From assembly GCA_023159155.1 (NCBI GenBank), contig JAJNNX010000047.1, positions 310,001 to 374,000 of the forward strand: a stretch of DNA of 64,000 bases, read 5' to 3'. A model generated the notes under the pieces. That model saw only the letters and a list, made by a program, of their open reading frames with translations, was not told the origin of the DNA and made no database searches. Origin of the DNA: Ustulina deusta (lineage: Eukaryota > Ascomycota > Sordariomycetes > Xylariales > Xylariaceae). The translations under genes were made by a program, and so were the position numbers. This document shows, in pieces, positions 11,801 through 26,563 of the stretch (position 1 is the stretch's first letter; each line of letters opens with the position of its first letter).

Positions 11801-12573
11801 ACTAAAATATTTATTTTTTTATTTTAAATTTTATTTATAATATTTTATAATATTTATTAATTAATATATTATTATTAAAAATAGCATTAAAAATTAAAAC
11901 ACAAAACCTTTCAATAATAAATATTAATAAAACTATGATAGATTTTAATACTAAATAATAACCGTATAAATTAGTTTATTAAACTTAAAACATTTAAAAA
12001 ATAATATATAATATAAAAACTTTTACATAAAAATAATATAAGTTATAAACTAATAATAAAAAACGCCTAATAGATTTAAAAAAAAAAAAAAAAAAAGGTT
12101 TTATAATATAAGTATTAACTACTAGATTGAATTTTTAATTTGCTTAACTTTTATAAAATAAAGAACTCATTTTATACTAACTAATTATAAGAAATAAGTA
12201 ATAATTTTTTATTTTAATAAATCTAGTTATTACTTTTAGCTAAAAATATTAATAATAAAATAAAATTTAAAATTAAACAAATTAAACAATTAAAAATATA
12301 AAAAAAATATAAAAAACTATAGTACTAAATTGCTTAAAAAAGCTATAATTTTAATAATATTTTATATATAACCTAAAATTTTAAAAATATACTAATTAAA
12401 CTTAACTAATTTTATAAAATTATAAAAATAAATATATATAATAATAGCTAATAAATTTATAAACAATTATAAAAATAATACTAAAGCAATATAATATAAA
12501 AAAACTATATAAATCTAATATTATTAGTAATTTTAAATTAAAACTATATTTAAACTTTTAGTTTTAAAAAAAA

Positions 12574-12798
12574 ATATAATAGTTAGTATAGTTTTAATAA
12601 GACCTATAAAAACTTTAGACCTATATAGCAATAAAATAAAAAATCTATATATAAATTAACTTATAATTTTATAGCTATATATATAAAGTTTATATCTATT
12701 TATTTTATAAACTTTGAATTTTTTTTTTTTTAGTTTAAAGTCTTTGTTTATAGTATTAATAAACTAGCTATAGAAGCTTTACTTAACTAATTATAACA
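12574..12798 (+). repeat. 3' LTR of retroelement copy 1
   Basis: The LTR follows a poly(A)-rich purine tract (about 12565-12573) and ends CTAATTATAACA. It shares CTATATAGCAATAAAATAA and the TATATATAAAG stretch with the LTRs at 1539 and 6642. The start is uncertain by a few bases because about 3 bp are missing relative to the 1539 copy. Confidence 0.65.
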
Positions 12799-15700
12799 AA
12801 TAATAGTTTTTTTTTATTATTAAGTAGATCTAGACCTTTTTATTAATATAGTTATTAGTTTTTTTTAAATAGGCTAGCTTTTTTTTGGTTTTTGATTATT
12901 AATAAATATAGCTTTTTAAAGTTTAAAGTTCTTACTTATAAAAATAGTTGTCTAGTTCTTTATTAATTATAGCTTTACGGAGGGTTTTTTTAATTTTAGT
13001 ATAAATATTATTAAAAATATCATTTAACTATTACTTTTTAAGTACTAGCTTTTTCAGAAGATTTAGTTTTTTGTTTTTGTTAAAAAAATAATTAAAAGTA
13101 TTAGAGGTCTTTTAGTCCTAGTCTAATTAGGTAATTTTAATAAAAATATATTTATATGTATTACTTTTATATTTAATGTTTTAGTAGTTAAGGTTATAAA
13201 AAAAGAAATTGTAAATTTGTTTAATTTATATTAAAATAAGCGGTATTATATATATTAATTTTATTTTAATATTTAACTTGTTTTTTTCAAAATCTTTATA
13301 ACTATATTGTTATATTATAATTTATTTAAAGTCTTATTTTTTGTACTAGTTCTAGCGTTTAGTTATAGAGTCAATATATTTTGTTTTTTTTCTAGTGTAG
13401 TAAGTAGTAGTTATTGTTTTTAAAGCAGGGCTAAAGTATTTTATGTTTTTTTTTTGTTTTATATTGCTATATAGTTGCTAGGCTTAGCTATAATAGGTAT
13501 TTAAACTTGGGTTAAGAATTAAAGTATAGCAACTTGTTAATTTTGCTTGTGTTAGGCTAAATACGAAAGTATTATAGCTAAGTCTAACTTTAATATTACT
13601 ATTTAAACTTTTTTAAAGTATAACTTTATTAAATTTTATTAGTAATAAATGGTTTAATAAGCTTAAATATATGTGCTTTTTGTAATGCAAAGATCAAAGG
13701 TTCGGATTAGTAAATAAGTATTATTTATTGTAGCAATTTAGTTATTTATTAAAAATAATAATTATTATATAAAGTATAAATAAATAATCTTTTTGTTTAA
13801 GTATAAAATTATAAGGACGTTTATTTATTTATAAATATATTAAATATATTTATAGCTATAGCTGATATATCTATAGTTATGCCTATTAAATATTTTTTTA
13901 AATTATATAATATATTATATTATATTTTTATTATATATATTAAAAAAAATTTATTATTATTATATAAGTCTAAATAATTTTTATATTTAATAAAATAAAT
14001 AAAAGATTTTATTAAAGTTAGTTTATTATTCAATATTATTTCGTATATATTAAAATATTAATTTTTTATATAAGTTTTTTTTTAAAAAGTATAGTTTATT
14101 AACTAATATTCTTTTTTTAATAAATAAAACATTTTTTATTTATATAAATATTTTTTTAAAAATAAATATTTATATAATTTTAGCGAGGGTATTATTTTTA
14201 AAAATTGCAAAGCTTTTATTTAGTACTTTTATATTATATAAAATAGCAATTAATATAATTATATTGCTTATTTATTTAATAAGTTACCTTTAATTTAAAA
14301 GTACAAATAAAGATTAAAAAAAAAACCCTTTAAATATAAGTTTTAAAAAAATAAATATTGTTTTAAATTTTAGCATATCTTTATATACTTATATAATAAT
14401 TATACTAAAGTATATTTTTTTTTAATATTTTATTTGAAGTATTTTTTATATTTTTAATAACTTATTAATTATAATTTTTAATATTTTATATAAAAATAAT
14501 ATTAATCTAATCTATTTAATACTAGTTATAATTTATAACTATATTAAAATATAAGTTCATAATATTATATATATATTTTTTTATATATAAATAGGATCTA
14601 AATATAAAATATAAATATTTTTATATTTAATATTATAAAACTAGGTATTTTATTATATTTTAAAAATATAGCATATTTCCGGCTTATATAGCTAGATTAT
14701 TAATTAATATAAAAAATATATAGTGTTTTATAATTAGAAGTATTTCTTAAAAATATACTTTTAATACTTTATTATTATATAATAATATATTATTCTAAGT
14801 TAAATTTCTTTTTTAATTTTATATATAGAAATTTTTTTAGAATTATGCCCTACTTTTAAAAGTAAATATTATCAACCTATTTTATTATATAAAAAAAATT
14901 TTATTATTATAGTTTTAATTAAAGAATTACTAATTTAAAATAAAAAATGCTAGTAATATTTAAAATTATTATATAAAAAATTAAAGTTTATATATTAAAA
15001 CATATTTATTTTTTATAAGTTATATAATATAGTTTTTCTTTAAATATTTTATTAATTTTTAGTTTAAAATATGTTTTATATAAAATATATTATATATTTT
15101 TATAATAATCTTATTATTAATTAATTATAGTATTTATAATCTAGCTAATTTAATATTTCTTATTAATGTTTTTTGAAAGTTTTTTAGTTTATATTAAATT
15201 TATTTATATTTAATATATAAGTATATAGCTTATATATTAATTTTTTTTGTTAGTTATTATATATATAAAGATTAATTATCTTTTATATAGCAGCTAAAAA
15301 AATGCTAGTATATTTAATAACTTTTTAATTATAAATTTATATAAAAAATCGGTTCAAAATATCAAAGGTTATTTTTTAAAAGCTTTAGTATTTTTATATA
15401 TTTATTTCTAATAACTTTTATATAATTAATTATTGTTTAATATATTTATAAATATAAAAAATAAAAAATAAAAAGTTTACTTATAATATAAACTTTTGTA
15501 TAATTTATATAATAATAATTAAAAAATAGTATAACTACGTACTATTAATTATATTTTTATATAAAAGCTAAACCAAAGTATAAACAAGCAATTAAATTTT
15601 CTTTTATTAGCTTATTACTAAAAAAACAAAAATATAATATAAAATATATAGTTTGTATAACTAGGTTAGGATTCCGTTTTTATTTTTGCTAATTTATATT

Positions 15701-17127
15701 GTTTAGCTAAAAATATTAATTAATATTAGGTAGCTAAAAGATATAATAATATTATATATAACAAAAAAGTAAAATAAATAATTATATATATTGATCTATT
15801 TTTTTAATTATCTGTACAAAAGTGAGACTTTTATACGGAGGATTTTTATATAATAAAAGAATTTTGCATATATGTACCGCCTATGCAATTAGACCAACAG
15901 CTAATTGTTAGTATTATATAAATAGTTTTATATATAGTCGGCAGTAGCTTTGTGCATAGTTAACACTATTATTACAACAAAATATATATATAAGAACATT
16001 TATTATTAATATACTAATATAAGCTAATTTTAAACTAGTAAAACAGGCTAAAAATTAAATAATTTATTTATTACTAAAGCTAAAAATAGCTAAAAAAAAA
16101 AATTTATTTGTTTTATAATATATTAAAAAAGCAATATGTAAAAATTAATTACAAAAATAAGATCTACTAAAAGATTACTATATAACTAATAATTATACTA
16201 AATAACTTTATATATTTATTTTAAAGGAATGTTTAAACTAGCTATAAATAGCTAGTTTATAACTATATTAAAATCTTAAAATAATATTTTAATACATTTA
16301 TATATATATAGTTTAAGAACTAAAATATCATACTTTTATAACTAGTTAGTACTTTAATACAAACAGAAATATTAAAATAACTAATATTAATATTAATAAA
16401 AATATAATTAATAATATTTTTATATATAAAAGTAATAAAAAGAGGTAAATTGTTTGTTAAGTTGTTCTTTAAAGTAACCTTATTAGTAGTTCCTAGTAAA
16501 TATTCCAACTGTAGCGCTAGTATTATCGCAAATATTTAAGAATTATACAAAAATGCTTATATATTTGTTTAATTAAACAAAAAAGCACTACAGTCCTAAC
16601 AAAAAATAGCTTTTATAGCAAAAATAGCGCTTTTAAAAAACTTGAAACTATTAATAAAAGCTAGTTAAAATATATAGCTTATAAAAATAGGCTAAGTAAT
16701 TAAAACAATTAATCTAATAGTATAAAATAAACTGTTTAAAAAGTAAAGTATTAAAATTATTAAATAAATTTTGTAGGCCTAAATAGTTAAGCTTTCTAAA
16801 AAATAAATAATATATATTATTTTTTACATTTTAATATTTATAACTAATTATATATTAAATACTTTAATAAATATTATATAAAAAATAATAATAATAATAA
16901 TAATAATTAAAGTATAAATAGGTATTATTTTAGTTAATAATTATATATTTTATAAAAAAGTAAATTTAAAAACTTTAAAAATTATTTAAGTTATAGCGTT
17001 TAAAAAATTAATAAAAAGGTTTAAATTATTTTTAATTAGCAAGCTTTTTTATAAAAAAAATAAACAAGTTTAGGTTATTTAATATAACTTATAATACTAG
17101 AACTATTATATATTAAAATATTATACC
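12799..17127. other. AT-rich DNA, no gene recognised
   Basis: This stretch is AT-rich with stops in all frames. A slightly less eroded patch at about 15790-15970 keeps words such as TACGGAGG and ATGTACCGCCTATGC. The open frame at 16320-16508 (minus) is low-complexity. It is presumably older transposon sequence, but I could not find its ends. Confidence 0.5.
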
Positions 17128-17370
17128 TGTCACGATCAGTTAAATAAAACTTCCATAGCTAGTTTATTAATACTATAAACAAAGATTCTAAACTAAAAAA
17201 AAAATAAAAAAAAATAAAAAAATTTAGAGTTTATAAAATAAATAGATATAAACTCTGTATATATAGCTACAAAGTTATAAGTTGGTTTATATATAGACTT
17301 CCTATCTTATTACTATATAGGTCTAAAATCTTTATAAGTTTTGCTAAAACTATACTAACTATTATATTAC
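17128..17370 (-). repeat. 3' LTR of retroelement copy 2
   Basis: The inverse reads as the LTR at 1539. It starts TGTCACGATCAGTTAAATAA and contains TTCCATAGCTAGTTTATTAA, an A-rich run and TATATAGACTTCCTATC. The inner end is placed near ATTATATTAC by comparison with the other copies. Confidence 0.65.
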
Positions 17371-20300
17371 CTTTTTTTAAAACTAAAAATTTAAACATAA
17401 TTTTAATTCAAAATTATTAACAATATTAAATTTATATAATTTTTCTATATTATACTACTTTATTATTATTTTTATAATTATTTATAAATTTATTAGTTAT
17501 TATTATATATATTTATTTTTATAACTTTATAAAAAATCTAAAAGCTTTTTTATAAATTTTATAAAATTAGTTAAACTTAATTAATATATTTTTAAAATTT
17601 TAAATTATATACTAAATATTATTAAAATTATAGCTTTTTTAAATAATTTAATATTATAACTTTTTATTTTTTTTATATACTTTTAATTATTTAATTTGTT
17701 TAATTTTAAATTTTATTTTATTATTAATAATTTTAACTAAAAATAATAATTAGATTTATTAAAATAAAAAATTATTGCTTATTGTTTATAATTAGTTAGT
17801 ATAAAACAAGTTCTTTATTTTATAAAAATTAGGCAAATTAAAAATATAGCTAAATTTTTGTTTTTTTAAAAATTTAAAAAATCTAACTAACTAAAAATCT
17901 AATCTAATAGTTAATACTTATATTATAAAGCTTTTTTTTTTTAAAAAACTATATTTTTTATTTTAAAATTTATTAAACATTTTTTTTTATTAGCTTATAG
18001 CTTATATTATTTTTATATAAGGGTTGCTATATTATATATTATTTTTTAAATATTTTAAGTTTAGCAAACTAGTTTAAACGTTTATTATTTAATATTAAAA
18101 TTTATAATAGTTTTATTAATATTTATTATTAAAAAGTTTTATGTTTTAATTCTTAGTATTATTTTTAATAGTAATATATTAATTAATAAATATTATAAAA
18201 AATTATATATAAAATCTAAAATAAAAAAATAAATATTTTAATTATTTTAATATTTATTAATATAAAAATAAAGTTATTAATCTAATTTTTAATTAATTAA
18301 TTTTATTACTTTTTAGATCTAAAAATAATAAATATTATTAAAGTAGTGCTTAGTATTTATAAAACTATTAATTATTACTATAAACTTAAAAATAAATAGT
18401 TCTATATTATTTAATATTTATATATTTAATATATTAAAAAATCTATATAAACTTTTATAATATTATATAGCTAATAACTTTATAATATTTATTTTTTTGC
18501 TAAATAAAGTTATAATTATAATTTTATTAGTTAAATAATATATTTTTACTATTTATTACTATATATTACTATATTATAACTAATATAAATAATAAATAAA
18601 AAAAACTAAAAGTTTTATTTTATAATATTTTTTTTTATAGTTATAATAATTATATATATATTATTTATAATTATATATTAAATAAAACTAATAATATTTT
18701 GTTTTAATATTTTATTTGTTTTATATTAATTTTAATATATAATAATTAAAAATATATAAGTTTTTTAAATTAAAGCTATATAAAAAAAAATAGTTCTATT
18801 TTAAATAATTTTAAATATATATAACTTTTTGTTTTTATTTTTTAAATTTTATAACTAGTTTTTTTATTTAATTAAATTTATTAAGTTAGCTTTTTAGAAA
18901 ATATTAAATAAAAAATCTATAATTAATATAAACCTTAATATTTTATTAAATAGAACTAATATTATTATTATTATTTTTAGTTTTTTTAATTTTAATTATA
19001 AAAAGTTTAACTTTTTTTTTTAATAAAATATTAGCTCTTATATTTTTTTTTTAATTAATATTAAAAAATAATATTAAAGTTTAATAAAAAGTCAGCTTAA
19101 TATATTTATTTAAAAAATATAATAAAACTTAATAATTAATTATTATAAAAAACTTAGTTTTAAAGAACTTTAAGTAGTAATATTTTAAAGTTTATATTAT
19201 TATTAAAAATTTATAATTTTAAATTAAATAAGCTTGCTTAATTAATATTATTATTTTAAAAAAATATTTTATAAGTTTTTAGGTTATATTTTATTATTAT
19301 TATTAAATATTTTTTTTTATTATATGATATAAAATATTTATTTTTATTTATATTAGTTAGCTAGGTTTAAAAAAAAACTAAAATAAATATTTTATATATT
19401 AGTAGTTTTATATATTTAAAAGTTTATTTTTATTTTAGTTCTATTATAAATAGTTTATTTTTTTTTAATAATTAATTTAAAAAAATATTAAGTTTATTAA
19501 TATAATAAATAAATATATAAATATAATTATAAAACTTAAAAAATAATTAAATTAATTTAATATTTTAAAATCATTAAAGTTTTAATTTAGAATTATTTAA
19601 ATTTTTATAAAATTAATTCTAATTTTTATTTTAGTTTTTATAACTATTTTTAAATAATTAATAATAAATATATTAAAACAAAATTTTTTAATATTTTATT
19701 AATATTTAGTTTAATATAAATAATAAATTATTTTTTTATAATAAGTTTAATACTATTTTTTAGTTTTAAAATAAATTAAAACATTATTTATATAAATATT
19801 TATAAATTTATATATTAATAAAAATTTATTATTAAACAGGTTTTATTTTTAAACTAAATAATAAAACTTTTTATTAAAATATTTTGTTATAAATTTAAAA
19901 AAAAAATAATATAATTTTATATATAATAATAATTAATTTTATAAAATAAATAATGTCATAATAATTAAATATAATATTATTAATATTTAAAATTAATATA
20001 ATTTAATTTTTTAAATATATATTTTTTTTTAATAATTAATTATAAATTTATATTTAATTAATTTAAGTTTAAATATAAATAAAACAAAAATAATATTTAA
20101 ATTTATATTTTATTTAATAAAATTTATAACTAATAATTTATTTATAAACTTTTTTTTAAATAAAATAAACTATATAAATATTTAATATTAATAAAGTTTA
20201 AAAATATATTTTTTTTTATTAAGTTTTAGTACTATATTAAATTTTAATTATAATAATAATAAAATTTTAGATTTTTTTTTTAAAAATTTTTTTTTTAAAT

Positions 20301-22621
20301 ATAATAGTTAAAAAAATAAAAAACATTATATTAACTTTATATATTTAAAAAAAAAAAATTTTAAAAATAAAGTTAGTTTATTATTTAAAGTTTTTTATAA
20401 TATTATTTAATTAATTTAAATTTTTTTTTTTTATAAAATATTAATTATTTTTACAATTTTTTTAAATAGTTTAATATAATTATTTTTAGTTATTATAAAC
20501 TTAATTATAATAAGTTTTTTTAAAGTTTTTTTAATTAGTTATTTTTATTTATTTTAATAAAAATAATTTTTAAAGTTTTATATAATTTTTTAAATTATTA
20601 TATAAACTTTTTTTATTTTAAGTTTAAAAATTTTATATTTTTTTTATATTTTTTTAGTTTTAGTTTTTTTTAAAATAATTATTTTATTTTTAAAAAGTTG
20701 TTTTAATATTTAATAATATTTTTTTATATTTTTATGTTTATATTTTATTATTTATAACTAAAAAGTTTAATTATAAGTATTAATAAAAATCAAAATAATA
20801 AAAATAAATTATTTTATTAATTATTTAATACTAATAATAATATTATAACTAAAATTAATAATTTAAAATAGTTAATTTTTAAATTATTAATTATTAATTT
20901 TTATAATATATATTAAATATTTATAAATTTTGCTAACTATTTTGTTTTAATAATTATAAAGCTTTTAAAATTTAACTAAATAAACTATTTTTATTTTTAA
21001 TTATTATTTAATTTATTATATAAATTTATAATTAATTATTAAAAAAATATAAGTTCTAATATTATATAAAACTTAAATTTTTATTTTAATATTATTAATT
21101 TATAATTAAATAAATATTTTAAAGATTATTTATTTATTTTAGTTATATATTTTAATTAAAATAAATAAAAAAACTAATAAAAAAACTTTTATTTATTTTA
21201 TTTATGTTTTAAATTAAATAAATTATAAAAATTATTTTTATTATAGATTTTTTTTATTAATTAAATATTTAAAAGTTTAAGTTTTTAATTAAAATAATTA
21301 ATTAATAAATATTTTTTTTTTTATAAATAAAATAGATTTTATTATTTTAATAAGTTTTTTTTTTTTATAATTAATATTTTTTTTAACTATTTTAAAATAA
21401 ATATTTTAGAACTTTTAAAATTAACTAAAAATTAATAAATAAATTTATTAAAAATTTAATTAAACTAATAAGTTTAATTTATTAATAATTTTTATAAACT
21501 TATTTAATATTATATATTAATTTAATAATTTTATTAATAAATAATTTATAAAAAATATTTAAATTTATATAAAAATAGTTTTATAATTTATATTTTTATT
21601 AGTTTTATATATATAAACTTAAAATATTTTATAAATAATAATTATTTAATTAAAATTATAATAAACTATTAATAAAACTTAAATTATTTTAATAATATTA
21701 TTAAATAATTTTTTAATTAAATAAAAATATTTTTTTTATTAATTTATAATATATTAAAATTAGCTATTTTTAGTTTAAAATATAATAATATTTTTATTTA
21801 GTTTTTTTATTAGTTTATAAACCTAATTAATAAATAAAGCTTTATTTTTTATAAATTTACTAGAATTAATTTTTTATATTTTAGCTTTTTTAATATAAAT
21901 AAAGTTTAAAATATTAAAAAATAAACTAATAAAATAAAAAATAAATAAAATAATAAAACTAAAAAATTTAAAATTAATATTTTTAAATATATTTTTTATT
22001 ATTAAATTATAATTATTTTTTAAAAATATTAAAATAAATATATTAAAAAATTAATATTTTATTTTTTTTATTTATTAAAAAAGTTTTATTAAAACTAATA
22101 TAAAATTATAAATTTATATAATTATAATATTTATTAATATATTTTTAAATATATTATTTATTTTAAATTATTTTAGTTCTAGTTTAAATTTTGTTTTTTT
22201 AAGTTTTAAGTTTTTATTTTTTTTAAATTTTTTTTTAAATATTAGTTCGCTTAAAACGTTTAAAAAAAAATTTAGTATTTAAACTTTTTTTTTTTTTATA
22301 AACATTTTTTTTTTAAATTATTTAATAATAAAAAGCTAGCTATACTTAAAAATTAAAATTATTCTAATTATTTAAAAACTAAAAATAAAATAAAAATATT
22401 TAAAATTAAGTTTTTTATAAATTATTAATTTTTAAATAATATAAAAATTAAAAGTTTTATTAAAATTATTTTAAAATTAAGTTTATATTATAAAATATAT
22501 AATTTTTTATATTAAATATATAATTAAAAAAAAGTTTATTTATATTTTACTAATTATAATAAAATAAAAAATATATATTTATTAAATATTTATTAATAAA
22601 TAATTAATAAACTTTAAAAAG

Positions 22622-22846
22622 TATTATAATTAGTTAAATAAAGCTTTTATAATTAGTTTATTAATATTATAAATAAAGATTTTAGACTAAAAAAAAAAAA
22701 AAAAAATTAGAGTTTATAAAATAAATAAATATAAACTTTATATATATAGCTATAGAATTATAGCTTAGTTTATATATAAACTTTTTATTTTATTGCTATA
22801 TAAATCTAGAATTTTTATAAGTTTTACTAAAACTATAATATTTAAT
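22622..22846 (-). repeat. 5' LTR of retroelement copy 2
   Basis: It starts TATTATAATTAGTTAAATAA, the eroded form of TGTCACGATCAG at 17128, and has the same internal landmarks. The right end is uncertain by about 10 bp. Confidence 0.6.
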
Positions 22847-25800
22847 TAAATATTTATAAACTAATAAATAATAAAAAAAATATAATATTACTAAAATATA
22901 TAAACTATTATAGGTTATATTTAATAAGCTATAAAAACTGCCTTATAAAACTATAAAAAATTAATAGAACTATTATTCTAATAATATAAGCTAAATTAAA
23001 AGCAATTTAAAACACAAGCAAAAAAATTATAATAATAAATATTAACTATTTTTAACTATTATAAAAAAAATAATAATAAACTAGCTAAAATAATAAAGCA
23101 ATAATAAAAAAAAAAGCTTTTTTTACACTAAAAAAACAAATATAGGACAAATTAAATATAGCTATAATTTTTATTTTTTTTGCTTTATTTTTAAATAATA
23201 TATTAAAAAAAAAAGATTATTATTACGCTTTTAATAATAATCCAACTAGTAATAGTAGTACTACTACTAGTAATGCTATAAATGCTAATAAAAGAATTTA
23301 TAAATAAATATAATATTTTAAAGCCTAAAGAAATAAAAAAAATATTATATTAAATGCTTAAAAATATATAAAAAGCTTATAGATTTATTATTAGGTCTAG
23401 AAACAAAAATATAAAAAGTAGTATAGTAGTATAATTAAATAATACTAAAAAAAAACAAATGTTCTAAAACTCTAAATAATAAAAATAGTAACTTAAAATA
23501 TTAAATATAAAACAAATAACTATTTGATCTTTTTATAAAAATAATAAAAGAAATAAATAAATATTATAATAGTTATAAAGCTATAAATAAAAGAATAAAA
23601 ATAAATAAACATATAAATATAATAACTATAAACTAATAAAAACTTAAAATAAAATAAAAATTTAAACTAAAAATAATAATATATATTAAAATATAAAAAA
23701 CTTTATAATAAAACAAAAAGCTTTAATATATTACTATAATATAATATAGTTTAATATTAATAAATATAAGCTTTTTATATATTTTAAAGTATTAAATATA
23801 AATATAGTAATAGAATATATTATAGTACTAGAGCTAGTAAAAAACTATTTAGTAATAAGCGACTTAAATATATAATACTTAGATTAAAAGCCTAAAATTA
23901 TTATGCTATATAATAAATAATAGATTTTAAAGTAGTTAATAAAAATAAAAATATGTTTTATAAGCATGATAAAAAAAATAACCTATAAAATAAAATATAT
24001 TTTAGATATTTTTTTGTTAAATACTTTTTTTATTAAAAGCTATATAGCAAAAAAACTAAAAACTTTTTTAAACGATAAGCTATTATAAACTATGTTATTA
24101 TAGTAAAGCTTTACTTATTACTTAAATAGATTATTTAAAATAGGTATTAAGAAAAAAGACCTAAAATAGCTATAAAACTTAGTAAAAATAAGAATTAATA
24201 TATTATTAGAAATTAAAAAAGCTATAGAAATATTATTAACTTTAGTAACTAAATATATAAAAGCTATTAGAACTAAAAAATATAAATAAAACAGGTCTAT
24301 ACTATAATAAATAAACAAATATATAAAAGTATAAATAAAAAATAGCTACTAATAATAATTAGAAAAGCAAAAACGGATTATTAAAAAACAAAAATTAACA
24401 ATATATAAAATAATAAAAACTTAATAGCGGTTATTAACTAATATAAATAAAATGGAGCAATTAAAGCTTTATTTTTTATAAATAAAAAAAAAGTTATAAT
24501 TAAAACAAAAAAAAAAGTTAAATATTTTATTAGAAATATTTTTCAAAGATTTAATATAAATAATAATTTGCTAGCAATAAAAGCTTTAAAACTAAATAAA
24601 TAAGCATAGCTATTTTAAAATACTAGAGTAATAATAAAAAAAATATACAAATATATTATAAAAATTACTTTAATATTGCTACAAATAGATTTAATAATAA
24701 TTAAGTTTTTAAATATTATATAGCTTATAATAAAAAAATATTATTAATAATTTTTAAAAAAATATTTAAAATATAATATTTTTTTAAAAGTTTAAAAATA
24801 AACTAATATAGTTATATTGCTTAAAGTAAAGAAAATAAATTTTATATTATATAAGTTTTAAAAACTAATTGGTTTATTATTTTATATAGGAAAAAAGTTC
24901 GAAAGATTTATAATAATAAAAATAATAAAAATAATATTAAAAATAGGCCTAATAAATTTATAATATATAAAAATTATATTTAAAAAGTTTATTATTAACT
25001 TAGTAGCTAGCTTAGTATATAATATAATCCTAGCTTTTATTAATAGAATAGTAGCTATACTAGTTATTTTTAATATATAAAAAACAGATTTTTAATTAAA
25101 ATAACTAAATAAGGCTAGCTTATAATAGCTATTAAAATTATTAAAAACTTTTTAATAAGCTATATATTTATAGCATATTTAAAAAATATAGTAATAAATT
25201 TGAAAAAAAATAGCTTATAATATATCATAAAGTTTTTTAGTATTACTAATATTATATATATTATATTTATATAAATTAATTAGAAACAACCCTAATAAAT
25301 AAAAATATATAGATAACTTAGTAGTTTGAATTTGAAAAAAGACTTTAGAACAAAGTAAATATAAAATAAAAAAATAGGTTAATAAGATTTTTAAATATAG
25401 CTAAGCTAATAAAATAATATTTGCTTTTAAAAAAATAAAAACTATTTATTTTATAAAAAGTTAAAGTATAGCTAACCTTATAATTAAATTTAGTAATAAA
25501 ATAGTAATAACGCTAGTTTTTTTAATAGATTTTTTAAAGCTACAAAAAACTTTAGCGTTATAATAGCTAAAAACTTTCTTAAATAAAAAATTATAATTTT
25601 AATACTATATAAAAAAAAAAGTAATAAAAGGATTAAAAATAACTAACTATATTAGCGCTATTTTAATTATAATAAAAAGCCCTTTAGTAATAAGCTTTTA
25701 TAAAATAATAATTATAGTTTTAATACTAATATTTTTATATAAATATAAAATATAATATAAAAAATAAAAAAAACTAGTAAATAAAATAATAATAAATAAG

Positions 25801-26353
25801 CAACTAATGGGTAATATAAAGCTAAGCAAATATATATAAATAATTTAATAAATATTTTTTAAATATTTTTTTTTTTTAGTTAATAAAATATTAATAATAA
25901 AAATAACTTTTAAATAAATATAATATAAATATTTTTTTGAAATAAAAATAATCTATAAATAATATTTATTAGTAATTAAATTAATACTAAAAATAATATA
26001 ATAAAAAAAAGCTAGCTAATAATAATAAATATATATTAATTTATAAATAATAATTAAAATACTACTAAATATTAAATAAATAATACTATATTTACTTAGA
26101 TTTTCAAAAAAATTATAAAAAAACTTTATAAATAATATAAATAAAAAAATAATAATAAAAATATTTAAAAAATAATTTATTAATAAATTAATATTTAATA
26201 TAACTATATTTATAAATAGCTTAAAAATAATAAATAGTTTTAAATATAAATATAATTTATATAAAAAGTAAATATTAATTATAAAAAAATATAAAAACAT
26301 TTAAAGTTTTTAAAAAGCTATAAAAAACTACTTAATAATATTTAACTAATATT
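22847..26353. other. AT-rich DNA, unidentified transposon relic likely
   Basis: The stretch is AT-rich with no open frame of value; 24118-24318 and 26016-26300 (minus) are low-complexity. Plus-strand translation around 25000-25500 gives long stretches with stops only at TAA/TAG positions that could derive from CAA, CAG or TGG. This suggests a once-coding element on the plus strand. I could not assign a family with confidence. Confidence 0.4.
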
Positions 26354-26358
26354 ATAGT

Positions 26359-26558
26359 TGTTTGAATGGAGTGTACTGCATATTTCCAAGGCAGCAGTAC
26401 ATGCCTGCAAGGTTGGTGGAATACAGTCTATTCACTATATGCCACACTCAAAGGAGGGAGAGAAAGGAAAGAAATGGGTAGGTGGGAGCCCCCTATATAC
26501 CCCTTCGTACGAAGGGGTCCGTAAGTGCCCTAGATAATTACGTACAATTAATCCAACA
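26359..26558 (-). mobile_element. Solo LTR with 5-bp target duplication
   Basis: This 200-bp segment starts TGTTTGAATGG and ends AATCCAACA. ATAGT stands directly on both sides (26354-26358 and 26559-26563). The complement begins TGTTGGATT and ends AAACA. It is homologous to the 257-bp LTRs at 7415 and 8556 but much less mutated and about 57 bp shorter, lacking a segment with a second palindrome copy. Just after CTATATAC it has the perfect 18-bp palindrome CCCCTTCGTACGAAGGGG (26500-26517). It probably arose by recombination between the LTRs of a full element, after most of the surrounding RIP. Confidence 0.85.
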
Positions 26559-26563
26559 ATAGT

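Larger units (their letters stand above)
6642..12798 (+). mobile_element. RIP-degraded LTR retroelement (copy 1), interrupted
   Basis: LTRs at 6642-6860 and about 12574-12798 face the same way. The interior aligns by eye, inverted, with copy 2 (17128-22846): 7050-7400 with 21560-22450, 9080-9280 with 21170-21370, 8930-9025 with 21480-21600. It is interrupted by the small LTR element at 7415-8812. After subtracting that, copy 1 is about 1 kb shorter than copy 2, and I can see deleted segments. One is about 200 bp present at 150-350 in copy 0 and missing near 11400. A second is about 400 bp near 7150. No coding potential remains. Confidence 0.7.
17128..22846 (-). mobile_element. RIP-degraded LTR retroelement (copy 2), longest copy
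   Basis: The element is about 5.7 kb, inverted relative to copies 0 and 1, with LTRs at 17128-about 17370 and 22622-about 22846. The outer end at 17128 reads TGTCACGATCAG, the least decayed version of the LTR terminus. The polypurine-like tract (read on the minus strand) lies just inside the left LTR at about 17370-17385, so the left LTR is the 3' LTR. The length suits a Ty3/Gypsy element. No protein trace could be read, so the superfamily is inferred from the LTR end only. Confidence 0.65.

Noticed and set aside
16320..16508. 62-codon open frame (minus)
   Set aside because: It is an I/N/K/Y-rich translation of AT-rich DNA, expected by chance.
24900..25500. Plus-strand stretch considered a LINE reverse transcriptase relic
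   Set aside because: There is only vague similarity and no YxDD-type motif could be located.
26016..26300. 94-codon open frame (minus), looks like membrane helices
   Set aside because: It consists almost wholly of F, I, L, Y, K and N codons, as any A+T-only sequence gives. It is not a real membrane protein.
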